Shown: positions 30,313 through 40,924 of the stretch, in pieces
Position numbering within the stretch: the stretch's first letter is position 1
How the letters are laid out: every line of letters begins with the position of its first letter
Source of the DNA: Actinernus sp. WN-2022
Lineage: Eukaryota; Cnidaria; Anthozoa; Actiniaria; Actinernidae
Assembly (NCBI GenBank): GCA_030867875.1
Contig: JAOWCC010001634.1
Location: forward strand, 57,585,860 to 57,649,859
DNA length: 64,000 bases
Reading direction: 5' to 3'
The notes under the pieces: model-generated
What the model saw: the letters and a program-made list of their open reading frames with translations, nothing else
The model's database searches: none
Told to the model about the DNA's origin: nothing
Translations under genes and position numbers: made by a program

Positions 30313-30656
30313 GATGGAAGTGACGGATTATAGGTGACTATAAAGGGAACTGACGGTGAGAGGAATTAGATTTCTGTTTAGGTTGTAGAGCAAGATTACG
30401 AGGGATATCGGCAGCGCGTTTATAGTTTGTTTAGTGAGTAAATCACGGCTGTAACCTCGTTTAAGGAGATAGGAGATGAGTTCAGAGGTACGGTTTTTAA
30501 AAGCTTCATTAGTGGAACAAATTCGTCTGAGACGGAGAGCTAAGCTGAAAGGAATGGCTTTTTTAGTATGACTAGGATGACAAGATGAAAAAAGCAGATG
30601 CTGATGTTTATCGGTGGGTTTACAATAAAGGTCAGTTTCAATTACTCCATTATTAA

Positions 30657-31461
30657 AGTGCTACTGAAGCGAAATTTCATCATCAAAGTTAAGACTTCAC
30701 TTGAAAGTTCTTTCGAAATGAAGAAGAATAGCATTTTCTGTTTGTCAATATCTCATCTCGTTCCAGAGATATTAAGGTTTTTGGAATATGCAAATTAGAT
30801 GGTGTGTGACGTCATAAGGTTGACACAGCCATGAAGACATATCACAAAATGAAGAATATCTCTGCAAATAGTGGGTAAAAACAATTGAAACTTTTCACAC
30901 ATATGGCACGAAGGAAAATACATGTCATTATGCAAATTAAGCTGTTGCCATGGTAACACTCTACGCCCCAGGCTCCTTCAATGAGGAAATTTTTTTCCTA
31001 ATTTCTCCTTTGCCAAACAATTTTTTTCTACTGTTGGCATATCAGAAGGTTTGGAACAGTGTAAGCATTGTATGTGAGTGGCTTAAAGTAAATTATTTTC
31101 TGTAACAGAGATAAAAACTACAATTTTATGTTCAAGGTAAAAGGAGCCTGGGGCCAAGAGTGTTTCCATGGCAACATCATGATTTCCACAGTGATGTGTA
31201 TTTTCCTTAGTACCACACATGTGCAAAGTTTCAATTGTTTTTACCCACTATTTGCAGATATATTGTTCATTTTGTGATTGTCTTAATGGCTGTGTCAACC
31301 TTATGACGTCACAGACCATCTAATTTGCATATTCCGAAAACCTTAAAATCTCTGTAACGAGATGAGATATTGACAAACAGAAAATGCTATTCTTCCTCAT
31401 TTCGAAAGGACTTTCAAGTGAGATCTTAATTTTAATGATGAAATTTCGCTTCAGTAGCACT
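30657..31461. mobile_element. 805-bp TTAA-target MITE with about 265-bp inverted ends
   Basis: The element starts AGTGCTACTGAAGCG and ends CGCTTCAGTAGCACT, flanked on both sides by TTAA. Removing the element with one TTAA restores the PLE-2 reading frame exactly, which proves the boundaries. TTAA targets are typical of piggyBac and Kolobok transposons; no transposase is present. Confidence 0.85.
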
Positions 31462-31827
31462 TTAAGGGATACATTGACATCAAGAAACGGGACATTACTA
31501 GAAGAGTGAAAACTGGTAAATTTGATAGTAGGATGAATATTATTAAGATAATCGATGAAAGTTCAGAAAGTTTTGAGGTTATCCGGACCTTCCGTCCAGG
31601 CTTCAGCCGATTCACCGTTTATACCTCTCTACAAGCAGATCATATTCTATGAGCGTGACGTCATATACCATGAAGAGTGTCAATACAATACAATACAGTT
31701 TATTAGCAGTCCCATATACATAAATGGTATTGCCTACAATAATTACAATTTTTGTTATAATAATTTATTTTATAACTCGTGATAATAATGTATCTCGCCG
31801 TTCAGAAGCTTCGTATATGAAATGACT

Positions 31828-32463
31828 TTACCTTTTACATATAAATGGGTCAACATTGTTGAAGAAAAAGAGGATCTTGGCAATATCTTGCAGTTTAGAG
31901 AAGTTGTTACAATATTTACTAATATCATTAAATAATGTTTTTCTCAAGTCAGCATACGAGACACAGATGAAAAAGAAATGATTTTCATCTTCCACATCTG
32001 TTGATAAAAAGCACTCACAGCTTCGTAGTTCTCTTGGAATTTTAGGTTGTGCGTGTCTACCAACTTCTACACGTAAATTAAGGTTTCCTATTCGGAATTT
32101 AGCTAACATTCTTCTGTGTTTCATATTTTTAACAAGATCATAACAATTAGAACTATTTGTATCTGTTTTAAATTTTGAATAAAATGAAAGCTTTGTGTTT
32201 AATTGAATAAGCTTCATTTGATGTAATTTCGATTCTTTTGTAATTTTCAAATTTATATCAGATATATATTTTTTCATTAATTTATGTTGATCGAGATCAA
32301 GGGGTCTTGTATTTGGTATCTGCTGGAATGTTTCTAAAATCTTATTTATGGAGGTCATGAAGCTCGCAAGGATGTTTGAAATAAATAAACATTGTTTGGC
32401 AATACTATCTTCGGGGAGGGTTTGAAGATGCATCCAGAAGTGTAACATATTCCGGTAAATCAA
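31828..32463 (-). pseudogene. LINE-B C-terminal domain
   Basis: The 211 codons include MKHRRMLAKFRIGNLNLRVE and a zinc-knuckle-like CX1C...H pattern (CECFLSTDVEDENHFFFIC), as in the C-terminal regions of many CR1-like LINEs. It continues, after one stop, the upstream segment containing SPILLYNSEIWG (about 32,600). PLE-1 separates it from the RT. Confidence 0.65.
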
Positions 32464-32757
32464 TCATTTCAATGATAATCTTCCAGCTTCATTCCGAGTA
32501 GCCACATTAGGGGCTCGTTTGTTTAAGTCTTTCATCTCCCACTTTTGAAAATTGATGCTGTCATAAGCTCCCCATATTTCTGAGTTATATAATAAAATAG
32601 GTGAAAATATAGTGTTAAATAATTTGTTACATATTTTAATAGGAAGTTTGGAAAAATCCAGATAACGTTTTGTCGCAAAAATTTAACGTCTTGTTTTTTC
32701 AGTAAACAAGTCCAAGGACTACAGAAAAGCTGATCGAACAACGTATATATTGATAAT

Positions 32758-32800
32758 TCTACGATATTTCGGCTGGCCAAACCAGCCTTCTTCAGGTAGA
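32758..32800 (-). ncRNA. Minimal hammerhead ribozyme D in the PLE-1 3' repeat
   Basis: The minus strand reads stem I TCTAC, CTGAAGA, stem II GGCTGG-TTTGG-CCAGCC (6 bp), GAAA, TATC and the stem I partner GTAGA (5 bp, perfect). Stem III consists only of A-U and U-A with no loop (ATAT, self-complementary), so it would work as a dimer. This is the minimal hammerhead form of Penelope-like elements and it lies about 115 nt past the PLE-1 stop codon. Confidence 0.75.
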
Positions 32801-32916
32801 TCTTACAAATGAATATTTCACAATGGCAAGTATAAATATAAACTAAGGTGATTACACAATCTAAGAGGAAAAAGGAAATGACGTAAGTAACTGATACGGG
32901 TCTACAAGATAACGTA

Positions 32917-34392
32917 TTAAGTTTCATCACGTTTGTTCATGCCGAGAGGTTCGAGAGTTTTAGCTATGTCAATAAGATATGACTCTCTGGCTTTACGAAT
33001 AGAGTCTCGCGAAGAATAAATTATTTCTAAGGGGATAAGTTGCATGTCAGTATTAGAATGGTTAGGGCAAGAAAGGAAATGTTCAGAAACTGTGGTAGGT
33101 TTAGATTTAATATTAAATTTGTCAACTGCTCGTCTGTGTTCATTAAATCGGTCTTTGAGCCGTCGTTTAGTTTCACCGATGTATTGTAAGCGGCAGCGAT
33201 TGCACTGTACCATGTATATAACGTTACTGGTGTTACAAGTGATGTGTGACTTAATGAAACGGGTTTCCCCGGTGGAAGAAAAGGTGTAGCTAACGAGGCC
33301 ATGATTAATGTAAGGACAAGTGGCACAGTTTTTTCCGCAGCGGAAAGAGCCAGATGGAAGAGCAGGTTTGTTAATCACATTACGTAGTTGTGATTTGACA
33401 AGTAGGTCACGAAGGTTAGGGCAACGGCGGTGAGCGACGAGAGGCAGGTTAACAAAAACGTCTTTACAACGATTAGAAGAAAACAGTATGTGAGAATGTT
33501 TACGAATCAGTGATGAAATGTTAGGTAGTGCTGGATTATATGTGATGACGAAAGGAATTCGGTTAGAATCTTGTGCATGTTTAGCCTGTAAAGCATCGTT
33601 ACGAGAAATATTAGCAGCACGTTGTATTTGTAGATCGAGGAAAGAACGCTTATAACCTCGCTTTAAGAGGTGAGACTTTAATTCATCAGTGCGAAGTTTG
33701 AAGGTTTCGTCAGTGGAACAAATGCGACGAATGCGGAGTGCTAAACTAAAAGGGATAGCTTTTTTAGTATGTAAAGGATGACAAGAAGTGTAGAGAAGGT
33801 GTTGGTGTTTATCAGTCGGTTTGGTGTAGAGATCAGTCTCGATGTTACCGTCTTTAAAGATGACTGTGACATCGAGAAAAGAGATGTCGGTGAAACTGTA
33901 AGACGAAGTGAATTTAATGGTAGGGTGAAGAGCGTTGAGATAATCGATGAATACTTTTAAACGATCTTGGCCCTCCGTCCAAATCATAAAAATATCATCG
34001 ATATATCTCAACCAAGTGTGTGGTTTGAAAGGGGCTTTGGAAAGAGCGTTAATTTCAAAATTACCAAGGAATAAATTAGCAAAAGAGGGGGCCATACGGG
34101 TCCCCATAGCTGTACCGTGGATCTGGAGATAGTGATTATTATTAAATGAGAAGTTGTTCATAGTAAGGATCATGCGTATTAAATCACAGAGCGTTTCAGT
34201 AGGAATGTGTTTGTTGTTACGAGTTTGAAGGAAGTGACGGCATGCATCAATACCTTCGTTGTGAGGTATGTTAGTATACAACGAGGAAACGTCAAGAGTG
34301 ACAAGCATAGCGTTAGCTGGAGGTTTAGCAAGTATGCGAAGTTTGTTAAGGAAATCGTTAGTGTCTTTAACGTAAGAAGAAAGAGAAGACAC
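32917..34392 (-). pseudogene. PLE-1 reverse transcriptase and GIY-YIG ORF (5'-truncated, frame open)
   Basis: The open frame of 491 codons holds RT motifs TLDVSSLYTNIP (with the first catalytic Asp), GTAMGTRMAPSFANLF, RYIDDIFMIW (the YxDD box) and SFLDV. It is followed by the KPTDKHQHLL linker, a zinc-type motif (FRCGKNCATCPY) and a complete GIY-YIG domain (NVIYMVQCNRC, YIGETKRRLKDRFNEHR). The frame continues upstream of the listed ATG to about 34,490, where the element is cut off before the N-terminal RT motifs. It is a telomerase-related RT family; this copy cannot be autonomous. Confidence 0.85.
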
Positions 34393-34481
34393 TAAAGGCT
34401 TAAGTTGATGATCAACAAATTCAGAGATGCGTTCTGTGGGATGGCTATTAGATGAAACTAATTTTGAAACTAATTTTGAAA

Positions 34482-35101
34482 CTAATTTTGTTTAGATTTT
34501 GAAAAACTACCGTTACTTGAGATCGTGGATCCTAGGTATGTATATTCAGGGACAATATCAATCTGTGAAGCCTCTAAAAAGAATTTATGTTTTTCTATAG
34601 TTGATTTTCTACATTGTTTCTGAAAAATAACGGCTTTAGTCTTTTTTAAATTGACTGACATCATCCAATCCTTACAATATTGTTTGTAAAGAATAAATGC
34701 TTCTTTGAAGGCCCATATATGGCACTAGTAGAAATTAGTACCAAATCATCTGCATATAATAAGGAATTCAGTAGTGAGCCGTTTGGCATAGTAATCGGGT
34801 CTAGGCCATCAGTATTTTGAAGAATCGATGGGAGATCGTTTAAATACAGATTAAATAACAAAGGTGACAAAATACATCCTTGACGTACCCCTCTATAGTA
34901 TTTAAAAAAATCAGATCTCATATTATCTGACTTGATACAACATTCAGATTTAGAGTACATGTTAGAAATTAGGCTGAAAAATTGACCACCTATATCGTAA
35001 TTAAGTAACTTCTTTAGCAAACCAGGGTGCCAAACCGAATCGAATGCTTTTCGGAAATCTACAAAACAACAAAATAATTTTCCTTTTGGTGTATTTGTCA
35101 A
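34482..35101 (-). pseudogene. LINE-B reverse transcriptase core
   Basis: Two overlapping frames (35,101-34,661 and 34,664-34,482) give CFVDFRKAFDSV, GVRQGCILSPLLFNLYLNDLP and LLYADDLVLIS, then KTKAVIFQK and YLGSTISSNGSF. These are RT motifs A, B (RQG) and C (YADD) plus the region just after. The frame break near 34,663 and the PLE insertion inactivate it. Confidence 0.8.
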
Positions 35102-35468
35102 CCAGAGTGTGTAAAGAAAAGATATCAGCTGTTCTATTACCCGCTGTATGGTACAAAACCAATTTGTGAGAGATGTAAAAGTTTCTTGCTTTTTAGCAGA
35201 GTGTGCAGTCTTTTATTAAGAATAGAACAAAATAGCTTCTCTAAACACTGCTTGTCAAACAGATTCCTCTATAGTTGGATGGATCTGATCTATCTCCTGA
35301 TTTATGAAGTGCACTAATTATTCCTTTTGTCCAAATATCAGGGTAAATACCTGATCTCAGAATAAGCTAGGTTAAATAGTTTCTCTAAAATAGGAACCAA
35401 TCGATCTCCCCCATATTTTAACATTTCGTTTCTAATTTTATCTATGCCCGGTGCCTTCTTATTCTTAA

Positions 35469-35905
35469 AGTGCCACTACAACGAAATTTGACCATTTCTT
35501 TTGCCACTTTTTTCTATTCCATAAGAACAAACAGTGGCAGAAATATCCAAATCAGTGAAAAAAGTTTGCAAAGGGGCCAATTAGACCACACATTTTAAAG
35601 AGAGTTTACCGTCAAAATCACGTCTGCCATTACGCGAATCCGTTCTCGTAGCCAATTTTATAAGCTTTACAATGATACATGGATGATTTATCTACGATGT
35701 TTCCTCGAGGCGCTACACCAGGCATTCCTCGCCCACAGGAACGGGTTCGCGTAATGGCGGACGTAAAATTCAAGATTCGGAGTCCAAAAAATAAGACTTC
35801 CTGTCGTCGTATCGAAAAACGGTTTGAACTGGTAATAATATAGCCACTCTACTTTACTAATATGAGAAAAAAATTGATATGTCAAAATTTGATTGCAGGG
35901 GCACT
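35469..35905. mobile_element. 437-bp TTAA-target MITE inside LINE-B
   Basis: The ends AGTGCCACTACAACG and GATTGCAGGGGCACT are imperfect inverted repeats flanked by TTAA on both sides (35,465-35,468 and 35,906-35,909). Excising it with one TTAA joins the LINE-B codons around KASKKLKNKKAPGID exactly. It is related to the 30,657 element by its AGTGC end and TTAA preference. Confidence 0.85.
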
Positions 35906-36134
35906 TTAAGTTTTTTCGAAGCCTTTCTGATTTCATTTTGAGATATTGCTTTATCTAAGGTTGTGCCAAGCGAATTGGTTACATCGTTAACTTGAGTTTC
36001 TTCTATAATATTCTTTTGGTCGGACGAGAGGATTTCTTCTCCAATACATGAGTGAAGATTGCTAAAATGTGTAAAGAGTTTGTTTATAGGGATTGGTTGA
36101 TTGCTTTGTTTTACATTGTTATTGTTAAGTGATT

Positions 36135-36839
36135 TTAATGAGGTCCAAAATTGTCTAGGATTTTTCTCTTTAACGAGTGATTCAATACTTTGTTGTAAAA
36201 TTCCTGTTTCTTTCTTTTCAAAAGCGACTTATATCCTTTATTTATATCATTATATTTTTGTCTTAAACCAATATCAAGCGGTGTTTTATGAATTTTGTTT
36301 GAAACTTGTTTGTGTTGATGTCGTAAATTCTTACATTCAATGTCGAACCAAGCATGAGATTTTTTGGCTTTTTTTCTCTTAGAAAGTAATAAAGAAGTTG
36401 TAGCAGCTGACTCAATAATGTGATTAAACTGAGAGACGGCCTCATTAACACCATCTAAATTGCATTTAAAATTTGTGGCATTAAATGTGTGTATCAATTG
36501 GTATATCTGTGGTGATTGGAGAGAATCACAAAATTTATCTTTTGAGTCATCTTTCCAAGCAAATTGTATTGGAAGTGAGTGTAAATCTTCATTATTAAAA
36601 CTATTTATATTCCGTGAGGGTGATATGTTAAGCCAGCCAATAAGTTGGGAATGGTCTGATAATGGCGTAGATTGCTTAACAACAAAGCTATCAAATGATT
36701 TAAGTAAATCTTGACTAACAATGATATAGTCAACAGTACTGAACCCCTTATGTCCGTTAAAAGTCAGTATTCTTCCTAGGGAATCTCCCTTCAGTCTGCC
36801 ATTGAGGATGAGTAAATCTAGAGCTTTGCATATCTCCAA
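36135..36839 (-). pseudogene. LINE-B endonuclease C-terminal half and linker
   Basis: The 234 codons contain GRILTFNGHKGFSTVDYIIVS and PLSDHSQLIGWL. These are the last motifs of the EEP endonuclease (the SDH motif gives the catalytic His), followed by a basic linker with WFDIECKNLRHQHK. The N-terminal part with the catalytic Glu is missing at about 36,895. Confidence 0.75.
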
Positions 36840-36904
36840 TAAAGATTTACCGTTGTTATTTACATTACTATCTAGGTTTTTTCTTTTGATATCATTTTGT
36901 GGGT

Positions 36905-37335
36905 ACCCTATGGTCTAGCCTGGCTGTAAAAAAATATCCCAGGGCAGGTGCCCTGTGGTTGAGACATTATCTCAGGTTGGGTACCCTGTGGTTGAGCCGT
37001 GGCTCTAAAGTATTGTCTCAGGATGGGTACCCTGTGGTTGGGCCCTGTGGCTATTGACCAAGGGTGGTTGCCCTGTGGTCTAGCCCCGTGGGTCTAGAAA
37101 TTATTGACTGTTGTGGAGCCATGTGGCTCTAAATATTGGCCAGGTATTGACCTTCGCTCTAGAGATATTGACCAAGGGTGGATGCCCTGTGGTCTAGCCT
37201 TGGCTTTAGAAATATTGACTCAGGGTGGGTACCCTGTGGTTGAGCCCTGTGGCTCTGAAGATATTGACCGAGGTTGGGTACCCTGTGGTCGAGCCTTGTA
37301 GCTACATGTACTCAGGGTGGGTACCCTGTGGTTCA
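36905..37335. repeat. Degenerate minisatellite, unit about 50-60 bp
   Basis: The motifs GGGTACCCTGTGGTTGAGCC, TGTGGCTCTAAA and ATATTGACC recur about eight times with variable spacing. ORFs across it repeat similar peptides and are artefacts. It abuts the broken end of LINE-B. Confidence 0.8.
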
Positions 37336-37452
37336 TTTAGATTAAAACATTAAAAGGGCCACCGGCTTATGTTCTACCGGGGGTTATCCTTATTTATTGG
37401 TTCGCTTCTATTATGGAAGCCTGAAAATATTATTCGGTGATTATTTAAGTTA

Positions 37453-37680
37453 ATGCTAAGGTCGTCGCTGTGCCCGGCGAAAATGCCCTTGCCTGATCTG
37501 GTGACCTACATCTTTAAACTACTTACCTGGTGTCTCTGGGAATCTCGTAACAACTCACTTTTTGAGCAGAAAGAGAGCTCCCCAGAGGATATCGTAGCAA
37601 AAGTGAAATCCACGATAAGGCAGCGTATACGCGGCGCAAACGAGCTATACGCTAGCCTATACGTACCCGGGTCGTCTCAC
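37453..37680 (+). pseudogene. LINE-C last C-terminal segment, inverted relative to its body
   Basis: The frame reads LVTYIFKLLTWCLWESRNNSLFE and then KVKSTIRQRIRGA, the segment that normally follows the zf-RVT knuckle in L1/Tx1-like LINE ORF2 proteins. The knuckle lies on the opposite strand at 38,015-38,677, so an inversion has separated the two. The assignment rests on the W-x-x-RN pattern. Confidence 0.45.
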
Positions 37681-37770
37681 CCCGTACAGACAGTGGAGCA
37701 TCAACGATGTCCTTTGTACTGTGCGTGGGGAAGACCTTATCATTAAGATATAGACACAGAGCCTCATAGT

Positions 37771-38006
37771 GTGGCCGGCTCTCCAGAGGGAAACGTACGT
37801 GCAATAAGACTGGGTCCAACCCGGGCAATAAGTCCCGTACTCCCCGCTGGCGACTCGGCCACGCTGCACGGGTTACTGAATATTTCAACAAGTTCGTATA
37901 GGTAAAGTGACCGGCTCTCCAGCGAGACTAGTTGGTGCAATAAGTCCCGGGAAAACCCGGGCCATAAGCCTTCAACTCCTCGCTGGCGACCCGGCCGCAC
38001 TGAACC
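37771..38006. repeat. Direct repeat of about 100 bp, two diverged copies
   Basis: Copies at 37,771-37,874 and 37,907-38,006 share CCGGCTCTCCAG, GCAATAAGTCCC, CCGGGC and CGCTGGCGAC. I do not recognise the family. They lie between the two oppositely oriented LINE-C fragments. Confidence 0.6.
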
Positions 38007-38014
38007 TTTTGTAA

Positions 38015-38677
38015 TTACAGGCCGACTCGCTGCGTTCCGAGCAGGATAGGCCCAGGTGTAACTAAGGTGGCTTCATCGCGTGTTAGCGATTCGCCGTAAA
38101 TTAGTTCGGCAACGGGGAGACCCCAGTCCCAAACCTTTCTCGCTTGAGCGCATGCGAGGAAAACATGTTTTAATGTTTCGATTTTGCCACAGCGGTGGCA
38201 GTTTGCTGAAAAGCGGAGATGAAAGTACGTAGTTAGGAAGTGCGCTGTGCGTACAACTCGGTGACGGATTTTCCACGTCAAATCGCTCTCCCAGTTCGTA
38301 CTTAAGCCCCCGTGGATGTGACTCCAAACTGTACGCCAGGGGATTCCCCGGTGCAAGTTGATTTCCCACCTCGATTGGGCCTTCGTCGTAACAGGGAGAG
38401 TTTTGACGAGTTCAGCATAGATGGTTTTCGATTTAAAATCCGTGAGGGGAGCTGAAATCGCCCAGGTTTTGATTTCGCCCAGGGTCTGGAGGAAATCATT
38501 GTAATAAGCCGGGCGACATCCTGGAGCGGCGACTGGCATAAAGTTGCCTTTAAGCCATAGCCACTCTGGCCTTATTGCTAGCTTACGGTTGGTACAATAC
38601 CTAGCTAGGTAAACCCATTTACTTGTTAAAGAGATCAAGGAGAGAGGAGATCGACTGAGTAGGTCATTTATTTTCAT
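38015..38677 (-). pseudogene. LINE-C ORF2 C-terminal fragment with zf-RVT knuckle
   Basis: The 220 codons end in a CHRCG...LKHVFLACAQARKVWDW pattern, the zinc-binding zf-RVT motif placed after the RT in several LINE groups (L1/Tx1-like). The upstream part contains WEINLHRGIPWRTVWSHIH and WKIRHRVVRTAHFL, typical of that region. No RT core is present in the window. Confidence 0.65.
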
Positions 38678-39239
38678 TGTAAAATGTTCTATAGCTAAAC
38701 GGTAAGTTTAATAATTGCAAGAATCTGATTAAATCTCAAATTCAAAACGTGTTTTGGTTTACGTTTTGGTTTTTTGGTTTGAAGTGAAATGCGCGGGAAA
38801 CTGTGTAAACTGTGTAAAATCAGTTTCTTTATACATTATGTTGAATTGTGCACAACTTTTACGTTGGTTACTCCGCAGCAAAACGTTAGGCGCATGCGCT
38901 GTTGATGAGCCCGGCGCACGCGTCACACCAGTTTCCCGCGCAAACTGAAAGAAAACCAAGGCAATCAGCCCGTGTTAGGTCTGTGAAATGCTTCATCAAA
39001 AACAACAAAACCGCTTTCAATGTAAAGTCAAAGCATAGCGTGAAACTTTAACAGGTTTAAATCTTCTTAATTTGTAAGACTGCGAGGTTACTAATTTACA
39101 ACATTGCTGTTTATATACTAGAGATGCATAATTCGTCTAGACGTATTTGGGCAAATACGACTTAGTGCGACTAGTATAAAGGCGGGACGAAGTATGAGAC
39201 GAACTTGATGATAAATCCCGCCATATTTTAGAGGGAATG
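38678..39239. other. Noncoding, no element recognised
   Basis: I see no gene. Near 39,135-39,180 a TTAGTGCGACTAGTATAAA stretch resembles the start of the 13-bp satellite region on the other side of the 39,240-40,896 element. Confidence 0.4.
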
Positions 39240-40896
39240 TAGCCTGCGTAGCAAGCCCAGGGGGAATTGGGAAGAGGAGGGAAGAGGGGGAGAGGAGGGA
39301 ATTGGAAGAGAGGGGAGGGGGAATGGGGAGAGGAAAGGGAAAGGAAAGGAGGGCTTGCAACGAACCCCCCGTTTTTTCCCTTACGCCCCCAAATTATAAA
39401 TTCATTTTCAGTGTCGTCTGACATGTCCATCTGTCAAAATCAACCAATCAACTTCCTTGTTTCTGTCTGTTACAAATGTTTGACCTTCGGTGCGAAGGAA
39501 GTTCAAAATGACCCCTAGGAAAAACGAAGCCCAGAGATCAAACATTTGGGCTAGAAAATTGATTTCTGCATGGATTTTCACCAAATAAACACTCTACAAC
39601 CCCTGGGTACCATACTAAATTTACAGCGGGAAATTGTGGCTTAAACATCGTTTTTCGACACGAAAAAAACACAATTACACTCGCGTTACTAAGTATTTAT
39701 AAAACTATCTAGAGTCTAATGCCTCAAAATAAAATACAACTTCGCAGCTTCTGGTCCTAAAACGTAGCTATCCTGCATCGCTTGACATCCTAATTGTAAA
39801 CAATCTACTTCTTATGGCAACCTAAGGTAAATTAAGGCTACTAAATTGGCCTAGCCAAGACCATTTTGGTTTCTCTCTCTCAATCTGGCGAGCGTTTTGT
39901 ACGCAAAAACACATTTCTGCACCAAATTGAGTGCAATAAAAGCTATTGACGTCTCCTGGGTACATATTATCCAAGTGTAGTACAATATTTGGCCATACAA
40001 GTCAGTGTTTCTACATCAAAAGTTTGAAAATGTTATTCGTCCATTCACGACTTTCGCTTTCCAAACACTGGCGTAACAAAACACAACCCTTCAGACATTT
40101 GCATCAAAATAAAATACAACTTCGCAGTTTCTGGTCCCAAGACGTAGCTATCCTGAATCACTTGACATCCTATTCGTAAAGAATCTGCTTCTTAGGCAAC
40201 TCAAGGCTGCTAAAGTTGGCCTAGACTAAGTCTATAACTGTATACAGCACTGGTTGAACAAGACGGGCCGCCATGTTGAACTGCCTTCTCCACGAAGCCG
40301 AAGATCAAACATTTGGGCTAGAAAATGGAGTTCTGGATGGATTTTCACCAAATAAAAACTCTCTGAAACCTCTAGGGTATCCGTACTAAATTTCCAGCAA
40401 GACATTTTGGCTTAAACATACGATTTTCGACAAGGAAAAATTCACAACAGACTTCAGTTCTTCTCCGGTCTTCGGTTTTTCGGGGTTCGTTTTTCCGCCT
40501 GGGTCTTCGCTGTTCGTTTTTCCGACAACCCTGAAGCTATCGCTGTACATCTACTAATAGCTCTATAAACTACAAGAAGTTGAAGATACTTTTTCCAAAT
40601 CTGTTGGGTCAAATGGCCAACAAGTCCTTCGACTTCGTGAACACTTCTTCATTGCATCGCGCCATAACTGCTATTTTTATTACAAGTGTCAATCAAATGT
40701 CATTAAACACCACTTTAGCCAATCGGAATTTTACGTCTAAAAAATGAACGTTAAAAGGGAAAAAACGGGGGGTTCGTTGCAAGCCCTCCTTTCCCTTTTC
40801 CTCTCCCCATTCCTCCTCCCCTCTTCCCCTCTCCTCATTCCCTCTCCCCTCTTTTCCCAATCTTCCCCATTCCCCCTGGGCTTGCTACGCAGGCTA
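39240..40896. mobile_element. 1.66-kb foldback DNA element with 9-bp target duplication (Mutator-like)
   Basis: The ends TAGCCTGCGTAGCAAGCCC and GGGCTTGCTACGCAGGCTA start purine-rich and pyrimidine-rich inverted arms of about 140 bp. GAGGGAATG is duplicated at 39,231-39,239 and 40,897-40,905. Long inverted ends with 9-bp target duplications are the hallmark of Mutator-type elements. No transposase is encoded. The interior consists of diverged internal duplications (for example 39,538-39,660 with 40,305-40,435, and 39,720-39,850 with 40,085-40,215). Confidence 0.8.
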
Positions 40897-40924
40897 GAGG
40901 GAATGGGTTCTACTTGTTGTTCTT

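Larger units (their letters stand above)
29200..31605 (-). mobile_element. Penelope-like element PLE-2, 5'-truncated and interrupted
   Basis: Read on the minus strand the order is the end of the RT domain (about 31,605-31,466: WTEG, IDYLN, PTIKFT and FLDV), then the linker with KPTDKHQHLL and SLALRLRRICS (30,640-30,340), then a Cys-rich motif and GIY-YIG (30,033-29,410). The 3' end near 29,290-29,330 contains a degenerate hammerhead-like stretch. Two secondary insertions split it: a TTAA-flanked MITE at 30,657-31,461 and a foldback at 30,032-30,312. The 5' truncation lies inside the RT, so the copy is dead. Confidence 0.8.
32700..34490 (-). mobile_element. Penelope-like element PLE-1, 5'-truncated, inserted in LINE-B
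   Basis: It interrupts LINE-B between the post-RT segment and the C-terminal domain. The 3' part past the stop codon carries hammerhead D and ends near 32,700. At the 5' end three copies of AAACTAATTTTG mark the junction at about 34,460-34,490. The element begins inside the RT domain, so it is truncated but otherwise well preserved. Confidence 0.85.
31680..36895 (-). mobile_element. LINE-B, non-LTR retrotransposon (CR1/Jockey-like), inactive
   Basis: On the minus strand the pieces come in LINE order: the endonuclease C-terminal half and linker (36,839-36,135), the RT N-terminal part (about 35,960-35,110, frameshifted), the RT core (35,101-34,661), the post-RT segment (34,664-34,482) and the C-terminal domain (about 32,640-31,828). 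The tail is an (AATAC)n repeat at 31,682-31,697. It is interrupted by PLE-1 (about 32,700-34,490) and a TTAA MITE (35,469-35,905), and its 5' end is lost at the minisatellite near 36,900. Confidence 0.85.
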
